Shown piece after piece: positions 1-9,375 of a DNA stretch of 64,000 nucleotides. A program made the translations under genes and the position numbers. Origin of the DNA: GCA-2746605 sp963710615 (GTDB taxonomy: Bacteria > Bacteroidota > Ignavibacteria > Ignavibacteriales > Melioribacteraceae); NCBI GenBank assembly GCA_963710615.1, contig CAVQBF010000002.1:248001-312000 (forward strand). Direction: 5' to 3'. Each line of letters starts with the position of its first letter. The stretch's first letter is position 1. The notes under the pieces were generated by a model. That model was not told the origin of the DNA, made no database searches, and was given only the letters and a program-made list of their open reading frames with translations.

Positions 1-686
1 TAGATGCAATTCCTGAAGCTGCGGTAATGTACCTAATAAATGCAATTTATTTTAAGGGTACTTGGCAGTATGAGTTTGATAAAGATGAAACCCGGGATGA
101 TTCTTTTAACTTGCCGAATGGAGAAGATATTAGTTGTAAAATGATGGCTCAGACAAACGAAAATTTTTCTTACTTTGAAAATAACCAATTTCAAGCTATT
201 GATCTGCCTTACGGTGATGGTCATTTTAGTATAACTATAATTTTACCAAATAATAATTTATCGGTTAATGAAATTATAAACCAATTAGATCTTCAAAACT
301 GGAATAGTTGGCTTAGTAATTTCGAAAAGCAAACAGGGACTTTACAACTGCCCAAGTTTGAACTTGAATATGACTATACATTGAATGATGTTCTAAAAGC
401 TTTAGGAATGGAAATCGCTTTTGTCCCAGAAATGGCTGATTTTACAAGATTGTATAAACCGGGCGGTATATTTATAAGTAACGTAAAACATAAAACATAT
501 GTAAAACTTGATGAAGAAGGAACTGAAGCGGCTGCGGTTACCGCAGTTGAATTTGGGGCGACTTCAGTTGGACCCGGTGGCTTTTTTATGAGAGTCAATA
601 GACCATTCATTATTGCAATTAGAGAACACAATTCGGGAAGTATATTATTCATGGGAAAAATTATTGAACCAGTTTGGAGCGAATGA
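1..686 (+). CDS. Serpin family protease inhibitor (5' end outside window)
   Basis: The reading frame is open from base 3, so the gene begins upstream; about 227 C-terminal residues of a usual 380-420 are visible. The start of the visible part reads IPEAAVMYLINAIYFKGTW, matching the conserved serpin breach/strand motif. The reactive-centre hinge EEGTEAAAVTA, about residues 173-183 of the visible part, has the small residues needed for loop insertion, so the protein looks inhibitory rather than a non-inhibitory relative. The end VNRPFIIAIREHNSGSILFMGKI is the usual serpin C-terminus. Counting from the hinge puts the scissile bond near Thr-Ser (ATSVGPGG), but the loop is about three residues longer distally than in antitrypsin, so P1 is uncertain. 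Family assignment is very secure; the target protease and cell location (the N-terminus is missing) are unknown. Confidence 0.95.
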   Translation, partial: DAIPEAAVMYLINAIYFKGTWQYEFDKDETRDDSFNLPNGEDISCKMMAQTNENFSYFENNQFQAIDLPYGDGHFSITIILPNNNLSVNEIINQLDLQNWNSWLSNFEKQTGTLQLPKFELEYDYTLNDVLKALGMEIAFVPEMADFTRLYKPGGIFISNVKHKTYVKLDEEGTEAAAVTAVEFGATSVGPGGFFMRVNRPFIIAIREHNSGSILFMGKIIEPVWSE

Positions 687-746
687 AGTTTTAGGCAAGT
701 AGTTGAAAATAGAACAAATAATTCAATATCTAAAATTCAGAAATAC

Positions 747-779
747 AAACCTCCCAGGTTTTTAAAACCTCGGAGGTTT
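747..779. repeat. Palindromic repeat, AAACCTCC family
   Basis: A 33-base near-perfect inverted repeat with ends AAACCTCC and GGAGGTTT and one mismatch in a stem of about 16 pairs. A related element with the same ends lies at 16736-16786 and a degenerate one near 15978-16034. It lies between the serpin gene and the M16 peptidase gene and could fold into a terminator-like hairpin in RNA, but it has no following T-run. The rest of 687-936 holds nothing else I recognise. Confidence 0.7.
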
Positions 780-936
780 AATTTAGTAATTAGTGTAACT
801 TTCTTCGGTGTTAATGCAAACGTATTTTATCAATTCATAGAAAATTAGCTTTATAAGAACAATACTACCTTTCATATTGTAAAAATCTTTCCTTATTTTT
901 TAGTTCAATATTTAATTAAAAATCGCTAGGAGAAAA

Positions 937-2256
937 ATGAAAATTAAATTGTTGCTTATAATTCTATTTTCTGTTGGAATTATATTTTCCCAAGGAAGAG
1001 AAATAGAATTCACAGAGTATACTCTAGAAAACGGACTCCACGTAATTTTGCATCAAGATAATACTACACCAATAGTTGCTGTGTCAATTATGTATCACGT
1101 TGGTTCAAAAAATGAAGATCCGAAACGGACAGGCTTTGCACATTTTTTTGAACATTTAATGTTTGAAGGTTCCAAACATATTGGAAGAGGTGAGTTTGAT
1201 AAAATTATGGAAAGTGCTGGTGCTGCAAATAATGCTTCAACTTCTCAAGACAGAACTTATTATTATGAAATTCTTCCATCGAATCAACTGGAATTAGGAT
1301 TGTGGATTGAGTCTGAGAGATTACTGCATGCGAAAATTGATACAGTTGGTGTTGAAACCCAAAGAAAAGTTGTTAAAGAAGAAAGAAGACAAAGTTATGA
1401 TAACCAACCTTATGGATCACTGTTTGAGGAGACATTTAAAAGAGCTTACAAAGTTCATCCTTACAATTGGATGCCAATTGGTTCAGTTCAATATATTGAT
1501 GAAGCAACAATTGATGAATTCAGAGATTTTTATAAGACTTTTTATGTACCGCAAAATGCAACTCTGGTAATTGCCGGCGATATTAGTTTAGGTGAAACAA
1601 AAGATTTGGTTGAAAAATATTTTGCTGATATTCCAAAAAGTTCTAGAGAAATCCCAAGACCAAATGTTGAAGAACCGCCGCTCGGAATTGAAATAAGAGA
1701 CACTGTTTATGATAATATTCAACTGCCTTTAGTACTTCATGCTTATCGAATTCCTGCTCTCGGAACAAAGGACTATTATGCAATAGATATGCTTACAACC
1801 CTCCTTTCTTCCGGTCAAAGTTCTAGACTGCAGAAAGTAATTGTTGATGAAAAGCAAGAAGCTATAAATGTTGGGGCATTCCCATTTTCTTTAGAAGATT
1901 CAGGACTTTTTATTGCTTATGGAATTGCCAATCAAGGGGTTGCTGCAGATAAGTTGGAGAGCTCAATTCAAGATGAATTCAACAAAGTTATTACAGAAAA
2001 AATTACTGAGAAAGAATTTCGAAAACTACAAAATCAAATAGAAAATAGTTTTGTAAGTAGTAATTCCACTGTTGCAGGTATTGCGGGAAGTTTGGCTAAC
2101 TATCATGTTTTATATGGTGATACGGATTTGATAAATTCAGAAATAGATAGATATATGGAAGTAACTATTGATGATATTCAAAATGCAGCAAAGAAATATT
2201 TGACTGAAAATGAAAGAGTTGTATTATACTACTTGCCGAAATCAGAGCAAAAATAA
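937..2256 (+). CDS. M16 family zinc metallopeptidase (catalytic partner)
   Basis: A 439-residue pitrilysin/processing-peptidase-like protein. Residues 1-18 are a signal peptide ending FSQG, so the enzyme is exported, probably to the periplasm. The inverted zinc motif HFFEH is at residues 69-73, with the distal glutamate expected in the VVKEERRQ segment about 75 residues later, as in the family. The second half holds the usual inactive repeat. A strong AGGAG stands before the ATG. The gene is followed, about 30 bases on, by a second M16 protein lacking the zinc motif; M16 enzymes commonly act as such active/inactive pairs that form a clamshell around peptide substrates. The substrate is unknown. 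Confidence 0.93.
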   Translation: MKIKLLLIILFSVGIIFSQGREIEFTEYTLENGLHVILHQDNTTPIVAVSIMYHVGSKNEDPKRTGFAHFFEHLMFEGSKHIGRGEFDKIMESAGAANNASTSQDRTYYYEILPSNQLELGLWIESERLLHAKIDTVGVETQRKVVKEERRQSYDNQPYGSLFEETFKRAYKVHPYNWMPIGSVQYIDEATIDEFRDFYKTFYVPQNATLVIAGDISLGETKDLVEKYFADIPKSSREIPRPNVEEPPLGIEIRDTVYDNIQLPLVLHAYRIPALGTKDYYAIDMLTTLLSSGQSSRLQKVIVDEKQEAINVGAFPFSLEDSGLFIAYGIANQGVAADKLESSIQDEFNKVITEKITEKEFRKLQNQIENSFVSSNSTVAGIAGSLANYHVLYGDTDLINSEIDRYMEVTIDDIQNAAKKYLTENERVVLYYLPKSEQK

Positions 2257-2285
2257 TTAAAAAATTGAATTGGAGCTTTAATAAA

Positions 2286-4358
2286 ATGAAAATTAGAATA
2301 ATAAGTTTATTGTTGATCATACTTTCAATGAATCTTTATGGACAAGTCGATAGAAGCAAGCAGCCAAAACCAGGGCCTGCTCCTGAAATTAAGTTAGGTG
2401 ATTATGAATCTTTTGAATTAGAAAACGGATTAAAAGTTTTTGTTATTGAGAATGATAAACTTCCTAAAGTTAATTTTAGTCTTATAACAGTCCGCAATCC
2501 CATTTTAGAAGGGGATAAAACTGGTTATATAAGTCTTGCCGGTGATCTTTTAAGAAGGGGGACTAAGAATAGAAGTAAAGAACAAATCGATGAAGAGATA
2601 GATTTTATTGGCGCAAATTTAAATACCTCTGGGAGCAGCATTTCAGGTTCTTCATTAAAAAAACATTTTAATCAGTTGATGGAAATATTTTCAGATATTC
2701 TTATTAATTCAGAATTCCAACAAAGTGAACTTGACAAACTCAAAAAACAAATATTAAGCGGACTTGCAGCTGATAAGGAAGATCCAAATGCAATAGCCAG
2801 CAATTTGCGAAGTGCAATAGTTTATGGTAATGATCACCCTTACGGAGAGGTAATTACTGAAAAAACTGTTGAGGCAATAAAATTAGAAGATTGTCAGAAT
2901 TATTATGAAGAATATTTTAGCCCAAATATCTCACTTCTTGCATTTGTAGGCGATATTACCGTTGATGAAGCAAAAGAACTCACCGAAAAATATTTGGGGG
3001 ATTGGAAAAGGAAAGAGGTTGATCAAAATGATTATAAACAGCCTAAACCTCCATTAGTCAGAAAAGTTGCAATTTCAGACAGACCTTCTTCTGTTCAATC
3101 GGTTATCAATATTTCTTACCCAATAGATCTACTAAAAGGCAGTGAGGATGTAATTAAAGCAAGTGTTTTAAGCACATTACTTGGCGGTTCTTTCACGTCA
3201 CGGTTAAACCAAAATTTAAGAGAGGACAAAGGCTATACATATGGAGCTGGCTCATCGCTGAGTTCAGATAGATTTGTCGGGAATTTCACTGCTTCTACAA
3301 CAGTTAGAAATTCTGTTACAGATAGTGCAATAGCTGAGATATTTACAGAAATGCAAAAACTCCGTGATGAAAAAGTTTCAGATGAAGAGCTAACAAGAAT
3401 TAAAAATTATTTAACCGGAAGTTTCTCAAGATCATTAGAACAACCTGGTACAATTGCAAGATTTGCTTTGAATGTAGAAATCAATAATTTGCCAAAAGAC
3501 TATTATAGAAATTACTTAAAAAAACTAAATGCCGTAACTCCAGATGATATTCAAACAATGGCAAAAAAATATTTAATACCTAAAAAATCACATGTAATTG
3601 TTGTTGGTAATGCTGAAGAAGTTGCTTCTGGCTTAAAGAAATTCAGCACAAGCGGAAAGATAAACTACTACGATAATTATGGTATTGAGTATGATCCTAA
3701 TCTTAAAAAAGTACCAGAAGGTATTACTGCAGAATCTGTAATACAAAAATATATTGATGTTACTGGCGGAAGAAACAAGCTATCTAAAATAGCAGACAAA
3801 ACAATGACTTTGAAAGGGACAACACAGGGTATGAATATGACTTTAACAATTGCCCAAAAAGCTCCCAATAAATTATTTCAGGAATTGGATTTTTCTGTAG
3901 GTAAACAAACAACTGTTTTTGATGGAGAAAAAGGCAAAATTGAAGGAATGGGTCAAATTCAGTACTTGGAAGGTGAAACCCTAGAGGAACTAAAAGTTCA
4001 ATCAAAGTTAAATGCTTTTTTAGATTATGAGGAAGATGGGGTGAAGCTTGAGATAAAAGGAATTGAAGATATTGACAGTTTAGAAGCCTATAGGGTTGAA
4101 CTAGTTACAATTTCCGGTAAAAAATATACACACTATTATGATGTAAACTCCGGATATAAAATTAGAGAGGTTAGTGAGCTGTCAACACCTCAAGGCTCAT
4201 TTACACAAAAAATTGATTTAGCGGACTACAGAGAAGTAGATGGAATTATGTACCCATTTAAGCTTACCCAACATGTTGGAGGACGATCTGTTGAGTTGAA
4301 CGTTGAATCTATTAGAGTCAATACCGGCATAAGTGATTCAATGTTTGAAGTTAACTAA
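2286..4358 (+). CDS. M16 family protein without zinc motif, with C-terminal extension
   Basis: About 690 residues. I chose the ATG at 2286, which has GGAG (2272-2275) before it and begins a good signal peptide (MKIRIISLLLIILSMNLYGQ); a TTG 21 bases upstream is in frame but poorer. In place of HxxEH the protein reads LAGDLLRRGT, so it cannot bind zinc the usual way. The C-terminal half of the clamshell keeps the R/Y-type signature (FTSRLNQNLREDKGYTYG). The last roughly 200 residues (from EGITAESVIQKYIDVTGG) form an extra domain resembling the outer-membrane lipoprotein-sorting/LolA-like fold seen fused to M16 proteins in this phylum; that fold call is inference. Likely the non-catalytic partner of the preceding gene. 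Confidence 0.9.
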   Translation: MKIRIISLLLIILSMNLYGQVDRSKQPKPGPAPEIKLGDYESFELENGLKVFVIENDKLPKVNFSLITVRNPILEGDKTGYISLAGDLLRRGTKNRSKEQIDEEIDFIGANLNTSGSSISGSSLKKHFNQLMEIFSDILINSEFQQSELDKLKKQILSGLAADKEDPNAIASNLRSAIVYGNDHPYGEVITEKTVEAIKLEDCQNYYEEYFSPNISLLAFVGDITVDEAKELTEKYLGDWKRKEVDQNDYKQPKPPLVRKVAISDRPSSVQSVINISYPIDLLKGSEDVIKASVLSTLLGGSFTSRLNQNLREDKGYTYGAGSSLSSDRFVGNFTASTTVRNSVTDSAIAEIFTEMQKLRDEKVSDEELTRIKNYLTGSFSRSLEQPGTIARFALNVEINNLPKDYYRNYLKKLNAVTPDDIQTMAKKYLIPKKSHVIVVGNAEEVASGLKKFSTSGKINYYDNYGIEYDPNLKKVPEGITAESVIQKYIDVTGGRNKLSKIADKTMTLKGTTQGMNMTLTIAQKAPNKLFQELDFSVGKQTTVFDGEKGKIEGMGQIQYLEGETLEELKVQSKLNAFLDYEEDGVKLEIKGIEDIDSLEAYRVELVTISGKKYTHYYDVNSGYKIREVSELSTPQGSFTQKIDLADYREVDGIMYPFKLTQHVGGRSVELNVESIRVNTGISDSMFEVN

Positions 4359-4363
4359 TTTTT

Positions 4364-4387
4364 TGCGCAGACAGAAATGTCTGCGCA
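4364..4387. terminator. Perfect 10-bp stem with GAAA loop
   Basis: TGCGCAGACA, loop GAAA, then TGTCTGCGCA, starting six bases after the stop codon of the M16 gene. The stem is perfect and G+C rich compared with its surroundings. A T-run lies before rather than after it, so it may stabilise the 3' end or act as a weak terminator; it may also be a small palindromic repeat. Confidence 0.6.
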
Positions 4388-4454
4388 TACGTAATAATTA
4401 ATTCACGTCTGTGTTTAAATATCTTACTTAATAAATTGACTAAGAAAATCATTT

Positions 4455-5069
4455 ATGAACTCTAGAGATTATACGACAATTGTTTTCGATTTAGGAAATG
4501 TTTTAATCCCATTTGATCACACGCTTTGGGTTAAGAATTACAATAAAGTTAAAGAAGGATTAGGTGATCAATACATCAAAAATTATTTGGATAATTACCA
4601 CATACATAGAGATTATGAAAGCGGTAAAATGAGTGATGATGATTTTATAGCTCAGAATTTAACTTGGCTGGAAAACAGAATTAGTGCAGATGAATTTTGT
4701 CATTACTTTTCAAATATTTTTGTCATTAATCAAGAAGTAGCTGATTTATTACCAATATTAAAAGATAATTATAAACTTGTTCTGCTTTCAAATACAAATC
4801 ATATTCACAAGAAATATGGATGGGAAAAATATTCTTTTTTGAAATATTTTGATAAACTTATTCTCTCACATGAAGTTGGGGCAGTTAAACCCGAAGAGAA
4901 AATTTATAAAGCTGTCGAATTATTTACGAAAGAAAAGCCGGAAACACATATTTTTATTGATGATATTGTTGAATACGTGAACGGTGCAAAAAAACTTGGC
5001 TGGGATGGGATTCATTTTTCTGAATACGAAAATTTACTTCTGGGCTTAAAAACAAGAAATATTATTTAG
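4455..5069 (+). CDS. HAD-superfamily hydrolase, YihX-like
   Basis: A 204-residue cytosolic HAD subfamily IA protein. Motif I is FDLGNVLIPFD near residues 11-21, with Asp12 as the expected nucleophile and Asn in place of the usual second Asp, as in YihX-type sugar phosphatases. Motif II is LLSNTNH, motif III is the lysine in GAVKPEEKIY, and motif IV is IDD near residue 167. The likely activity is hydrolysis of a small phosphate ester such as a sugar phosphate; the substrate cannot be read from sequence. It stands alone between the M16 pair and a minus-strand gene, with no clear ribosome site. Confidence 0.88.
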   Translation: MNSRDYTTIVFDLGNVLIPFDHTLWVKNYNKVKEGLGDQYIKNYLDNYHIHRDYESGKMSDDDFIAQNLTWLENRISADEFCHYFSNIFVINQEVADLLPILKDNYKLVLLSNTNHIHKKYGWEKYSFLKYFDKLILSHEVGAVKPEEKIYKAVELFTKEKPETHIFIDDIVEYVNGAKKLGWDGIHFSEYENLLLGLKTRNII

Positions 5070-5099
5070 CCAAAATGGGAATTAGATTCATTAAATAAT

Positions 5100-5438
5100 T
5101 CATCCATTTAACCATCTCTTCCAAACTTCCGGTTCAAATCCAACTGTTACCTCCTTTCCATTTCTTACTACAGGTGTTTTAAAAAGCAAGGGATCCTCTA
5201 ATAATTCTTCTTCAATATTAAATACCATGAACTGCATGCCTCTTTTTTGGTATTGCTTTGATTCTGTATCAATAAGATTTTCATAATCAATTACTCTGGA
5301 AATGTTATTTAGTTCACCCTGACTTAAACCTTTTTCTGTTAAATCTCTAAAATGGAAATTAATATTTCTTTCTTTAAAAAAACGTTGTGCTTTTTTTGTA
5401 TTGTTGCATTTTTTGGTGCCAAAAATCTGAATATTCAT
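5100..5438 (-). CDS. ArsC/Spx-family thioredoxin-fold protein
   Basis: About 112 residues from the ATG at 5438; a GTG at 5447 would add three residues. The N-terminus IQIFGTKKCNNTKKAQRFF has the single active-site cysteine of the ArsC/Spx/YffB group, where a CxxC or CxxS would mark thioredoxins. The segment LLFKTPVVRNGKEVTVGF is the conserved cis-proline region. True arsenate reductases need extra arginines that I cannot confirm, and no ars genes are nearby, so a reductase of arsenate is less likely than a general YffB-like role. It is transcribed on its own, away from the TPR gene. Confidence 0.82.
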   Translation of the reverse strand: MNIQIFGTKKCNNTKKAQRFFKERNINFHFRDLTEKGLSQGELNNISRVIDYENLIDTESKQYQKRGMQFMVFNIEEELLEDPLLFKTPVVRNGKEVTVGFEPEVWKRWLNG

Positions 5439-5518
5439 ATTTTTCACTATTTTAGTTTTGGAACAATTATATTTATCACGAGTTAAATAAACAATTACAA
5501 AATAAAAAGAATTATTAA

Positions 5519-6694
5519 ATGATTACAAATCAATTAATTAAGAATTCTAAATCTGGATTCATCATTTTTATGTTTTTAGTCTTTTTTAGTGAAAGTGCTT
5601 TTGCCCAAACCGCTAAATTCGATTCTCTTGTGAATTCAGGAATTAATCAGATTTACAATATAAAATTTACTGATGCTGAAAAAACGTTTAATAAATTAGA
5701 ACAAGATTTCCCAAAGCATCCCGCAGGTAAATTCTTCAAAGCCATGATAATTTGGTGGAAAATTATGCTCGACCAAACTGATGAACAGTTTGATGAAATA
5801 TTTGAAGATAAATTGGAAGAAGTAATTGATTTTTGCGATGATCTGCTTGATGAAAATGAAAATAATGTTGATGCATTATTTTTCAAAGGCGGCGCACTGG
5901 GCTTCAGAGGGAGACTTTATTCAATAAGAAAAGATTGGTTTGACGCTGCCCTCGATGGTAAAGAAGCATTACCCTTGGTTTATGAAGCATATGAAATTGA
6001 TCCTACGAACGAAGATGTGAAATTGGGTTTTGGAATTTATAATTATTATGCAGCAGCAATCCCTGAGAAATACCCATTTATTAAACCGGCAATGATTTTT
6101 TTCCCAAGCGGAGATAAAGAAAAGGGAATTGAACAGTTAAAGTCAACTGCACAAAATGGCAAATATGCTGCAGTAGAGTCACAATTTTTCTTGTTAAATC
6201 TTTATTATCAATTTGAAGAAGACCACAACGAAGCATTAATTTATGCAAAGCCACTTCATGAAAAATTTCCGGATAATCCAACATTTCAAAAGTATGTTGG
6301 CAGAATTTACGTTAAAAAAGGTGATTATGCTACAGCATCAAATTATTTTGGAGACATAAAAAGTAAGTGTGATATGGATATGCCAGGATACAATAATGTT
6401 CTCTTAAGAGAAGCTGAGTATTATCTTGGCGTAAATTATATGCGAAAAAATAAAGTTGATGAAGCAAAAAAAAGTTTTAATAACTGTTATGAACTCTCAA
6501 AGAAAATTGATGAAGATCGCGATGAAGAATCTGGATTTCAAGTTAATGCACTAATCTACCTAGCAAGAATTGCTGATAGAACCGATGATAAAATTTCAGC
6601 TATTAAGTATTATGAGGAAGTTTTAGATTTAAGAGAATATAATAACTCTCATAAAAAAGCAAAAAGGTACTTAAACAAACTGGAAGGTAATTAA
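5519..6694 (+). CDS. Exported tetratricopeptide-repeat protein
   Basis: 391 residues. Residues about 10-30 form a signal peptide ending SAFAQ. The mature part is helical with several TPR-like units: one near 35-70 (GINQIYNIKFTDAEKTFNKL), others near 230-330, ending with AIKYYEEVLDLR. The middle contains a helical insert with little repeat character (GIYNYYAAAIPEKYPF). TPR proteins of this kind hold other proteins together in the periplasm; no partner is suggested by the neighbours, and I do not recognise a named subfamily. It converges with the FadL-like gene across a shared terminator. Confidence 0.85.
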   Translation: MITNQLIKNSKSGFIIFMFLVFFSESAFAQTAKFDSLVNSGINQIYNIKFTDAEKTFNKLEQDFPKHPAGKFFKAMIIWWKIMLDQTDEQFDEIFEDKLEEVIDFCDDLLDENENNVDALFFKGGALGFRGRLYSIRKDWFDAALDGKEALPLVYEAYEIDPTNEDVKLGFGIYNYYAAAIPEKYPFIKPAMIFFPSGDKEKGIEQLKSTAQNGKYAAVESQFFLLNLYYQFEEDHNEALIYAKPLHEKFPDNPTFQKYVGRIYVKKGDYATASNYFGDIKSKCDMDMPGYNNVLLREAEYYLGVNYMRKNKVDEAKKSFNNCYELSKKIDEDRDEESGFQVNALIYLARIADRTDDKISAIKYYEEVLDLREYNNSHKKAKRYLNKLEGN

Positions 6695-6698
6695 AAAA

Positions 6699-6726
6699 GA
6701 AGCCCAATTTTTTCAAATTGAGCTTC
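6699..6726. terminator. Bidirectional terminator between convergent genes
   Basis: A 12-pair stem (GAAGCCCAATTT / AAATTGAGCTTC, one mismatch, loop TTTC) five bases after the stop of the plus-strand TPR gene. An A-run before it gives a U-run for transcripts of the minus-strand gene that ends at 6751. Confidence 0.8.
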
Positions 6727-6750
6727 TTCATAAAAACTATTTCTAAAATT

Positions 6751-7986
6751 TTATAATTCCATTCCAAAACCAATTCCGAAAGCAAATACATCAAGATGAT
6801 GAATGCCTGGTTGGTTTTCAGCTGAAGGGGTAATATCTCTATCAGCACCAAACAAATATTCTAATGCAGCATCAATTCTATACTTTCCAAAAGAATGACC
6901 AAATCCCAATGTTCCAACATGGTTAGTTGATGAAGGGAATAAAATATTAAGAGTTTCATCCGGAGCCGGAGCTGGATCATAGTAATATCCAAATCTAATT
7001 GCAGTTTCTGGTGTTACCATATACTCACCTCCAAATCGGATTTGTACAGCATCATCCCAATTTAGAATAAATTCTCCATCTGGCATTTTGTCATACTCTG
7101 CAATCAATTCATCTAATAGTGACCATTTACTGTATTGTGCATCAAGTGCTAATGTTAAACATTCGGTTGGTTTGTAAGCAATACCTCCGCCAATCCATAA
7201 AGGCCATGTTACTTCTCTTTCAAAATCTGTGTCAACTAAAGTCATATTTCCTAGACTTGGAGCTACAATATCAGCTGTACCATCCATTGTGACTGCAGTA
7301 GTTGTTCTGAATGTTGCACCAACGGTGAATTGGTTATTGATATCATATTTCAAACCAATTGTAGCACCAAAACCTATACCTGTTGATTCCTCAGTATATT
7401 GAACAGGAGTTTCTGGAACTCCATCTTGATTTGCATCTGCCGCATCAGGTCTTGATAAATCAAACATGGCATAATAAATATTTGCCGCAACACCTATAGA
7501 AAATTCATCTGTCACTTGGTAGGCAAATGTAGGTGATATCGCAATTACTCCAATTCTTGATTCCCATTCAAAAGACTGACCACCGGAAAAGGCAACTAAG
7601 TCTTCACCCGGCCATGTTGCACCTAATCCCGCTGGCACATATATACCAAGACCAAATGTTATTTTATCCATATTATAAACGCCCAACAATCCACCAGTTG
7701 GGTAAATTTTGCTTTCTGTTTTAGTATCAACTCCAGCAGGAGCATATTGATATGATCCAATTGGCATTACGCCTGTAAAATAAAATGAAACAGATGATTT
7801 TTGTCCAGCTAATCCAGCCGGATTCCAATACATTGCAGTTGCATCGTTAGAAACAGCGACAAATGCTCCTCCCATTCCAAGAGCTTTAGTTCCAACACTA
7901 TTTAAACTAAGACCATTTGCAAATAAGCTTGTAGCTAATCCAAATACAAGCAAGATACTTAAAGTCATTTTAGAGACATTCTTCAT
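6751..7986 (-). CDS. FadL/OMPP1-type outer-membrane transport protein
   Basis: 411 residues with a signal peptide ending SLFANG. The N-terminal motif SVGTKALGMGGAFVAVSNDA, followed by TAMYWNPAGLAG, is the hatch region of the FadL/TodX family, in which a 14-strand barrel takes up hydrophobic compounds such as long-chain fatty acids. The rest alternates beta strands and ends FGIGFGMEL, with an aromatic/hydrophobic C-terminus fit for barrel assembly. A strong ribosome site (AAAGGAGG on the minus strand, 7991-7998) precedes the ATG, suggesting high expression. The substrate is not shown by the sequence. Confidence 0.92.
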   Translation of the reverse strand: MKNVSKMTLSILLVFGLATSLFANGLSLNSVGTKALGMGGAFVAVSNDATAMYWNPAGLAGQKSSVSFYFTGVMPIGSYQYAPAGVDTKTESKIYPTGGLLGVYNMDKITFGLGIYVPAGLGATWPGEDLVAFSGGQSFEWESRIGVIAISPTFAYQVTDEFSIGVAANIYYAMFDLSRPDAADANQDGVPETPVQYTEESTGIGFGATIGLKYDINNQFTVGATFRTTTAVTMDGTADIVAPSLGNMTLVDTDFEREVTWPLWIGGGIAYKPTECLTLALDAQYSKWSLLDELIAEYDKMPDGEFILNWDDAVQIRFGGEYMVTPETAIRFGYYYDPAPAPDETLNILFPSSTNHVGTLGFGHSFGKYRIDAALEYLFGADRDITPSAENQPGIHHLDVFAFGIGFGMEL

Positions 7987-7990
7987 TTTT

Positions 7991-7998
7991 CCTCCTTT
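7991..7998 (-). promoter_or_regulatory. Strong Shine-Dalgarno of the FadL-like gene
   Basis: The minus strand reads AAAGGAGG four bases before the ATG region, close to full complementarity with the 16S 3' end. It is among the strongest ribosome sites in the window; most genes here have weak or no such site. The 239-base gap to 8225 holds the promoter but no box I can place with confidence. Confidence 0.7.
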
Positions 7999-8225
7999 CG
8001 TTTGGTTAGTACGTAAAAATAATATAATAAAGTATTAATATCATAATTATTTTTAAATTAAGAATCCGTGAACGATTGTTCGTTTAATAAAATTAAATTT
8101 AAATATTACAAATTATTTAGACACTATAAACAAGAAATGCTTGAAATTGAAAAGAATTGATTTAATAATCATGATATAGTTTGAACTAAACCAAAAGAGA
8201 TTAGTATTCTAGTTACAAAATGGAT

Positions 8226-9152
8226 CTAAAGATTAGTAGATATTCCAATTCTGTGGAGAGCACCAATTGAGCCCATCGAAGAGAATGAGTAATCAAAATT
8301 ATAATTTGAAACGAGTATACCTAAACCAAGATTAAATCCGGCAATACCAGCAGTTCCACCAATTTTGTATTCTTTACGTTTTTCATTATCATAGCCAAAG
8401 CGTAATTTCATTACCTTACTTAATTTAAATTCACCGCCAAAAGTAAATTGCTGAAATCTTTCGCCAAAGCTCTCGTATTTATCTTGAAGTTTATTTAGAG
8501 ATGCAAAAAATGTGAATGGTAAATGTTCAAGTGTTTTCGAAAATCCAAGCCTAATGTCCAAAGGTAAATCTTCGGAAGTGTTATAATATTGAGTAAGCTG
8601 AGTTCCTAAGTTTAAAATTGAAAATCCAAAATTCCATCGAACTTCTGGAATAGAGTAATTTAATCCTAAATCCATAGCAAATCCGGTGGAAGATCTGTTT
8701 TCAATGCCGGAATAAATAAATTTAATATTTGCACCATAGTAAAAATTTTTATCAAGCTCGTTTGAATAACCAATTATCATTGCAACTTCACCAGCACCAA
8801 ATTCCCCAGTTTTAATTCCATCAGGAGTAGCACCATCGAAAGTTCCATAGTTTATATATTGAATTGCACCGCCAAATCTTCCAATTCCCTGAAATTCATG
8901 TGAGTATGAAATTGCAGCAGAATTAATATCTAACAAATGCTTAACAAATGAAAAAGAGATAGGATTTTCAGTTAAATGACTGATACCTGCAGGATTATAG
9001 AAAATCACATTAGGATCATCGGTATTTGCGACAAAACTTCCTGCAAGTGCCGCAGCTCTCGGACTCTGGTCTAATTTTAGAAAATTATATGTGTCTTGTG
9101 CTAAAAGCTCTGAAGCTAACAGCAGAAAAACTAATAAGATGATTTTTTTCAT
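8226..9152 (-). CDS. PorQ/PorV-like outer-membrane barrel protein of the type IX secretion group
   Basis: 308 residues with a signal peptide ending ELLAQ. The start of the mature protein, YNFLKLDQSPRAAALAGSF, followed by DPNVIFYNPAGI, is the PorQ signature; PorV-type proteins share the NPAG element. The remainder is beta-rich and ends IGISTNL. PorQ-like proteins are FadL-related barrels that help attach type IX secretion cargo at the cell surface. Proteins with possible type IX C-terminal domains occur nearby (13313, 24509), so the system is probably active in this organism. The gene is divergent from the gene at 9376, with 223 bases between that must hold both promoters. Confidence 0.85.
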   Translation of the reverse strand: MKKIILLVFLLLASELLAQDTYNFLKLDQSPRAAALAGSFVANTDDPNVIFYNPAGISHLTENPISFSFVKHLLDINSAAISYSHEFQGIGRFGGAIQYINYGTFDGATPDGIKTGEFGAGEVAMIIGYSNELDKNFYYGANIKFIYSGIENRSSTGFAMDLGLNYSIPEVRWNFGFSILNLGTQLTQYYNTSEDLPLDIRLGFSKTLEHLPFTFFASLNKLQDKYESFGERFQQFTFGGEFKLSKVMKLRFGYDNEKRKEYKIGGTAGIAGFNLGLGILVSNYNFDYSFSSMGSIGALHRIGISTNL

Positions 9153-9375
9153 AATATTTAAATTTTTGTAACCAGATTTTAAAGATAATAATTCTTAAAG
9201 GCAAGACGTTAAAAATTTTTGACCCATTTATAAAAAAAATAAAGGAACTAACCAAAAGATAAAATGTAAAAATTGATAAATTTGAATTAGTCCATAAATT
9301 TATACTCGTTTATTTTTGAGTATTATTTAGGTATTTTAATACTTAAAATAACTTTTATCAATATTAACCTTTCAG

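Noticed and set aside
5100..5438. A true arsenate reductase
   Set aside because: The cysteine motif fits the broader ArsC/YffB group, but there is no arsenic gene nearby and the extra arginine residues cannot be confirmed.
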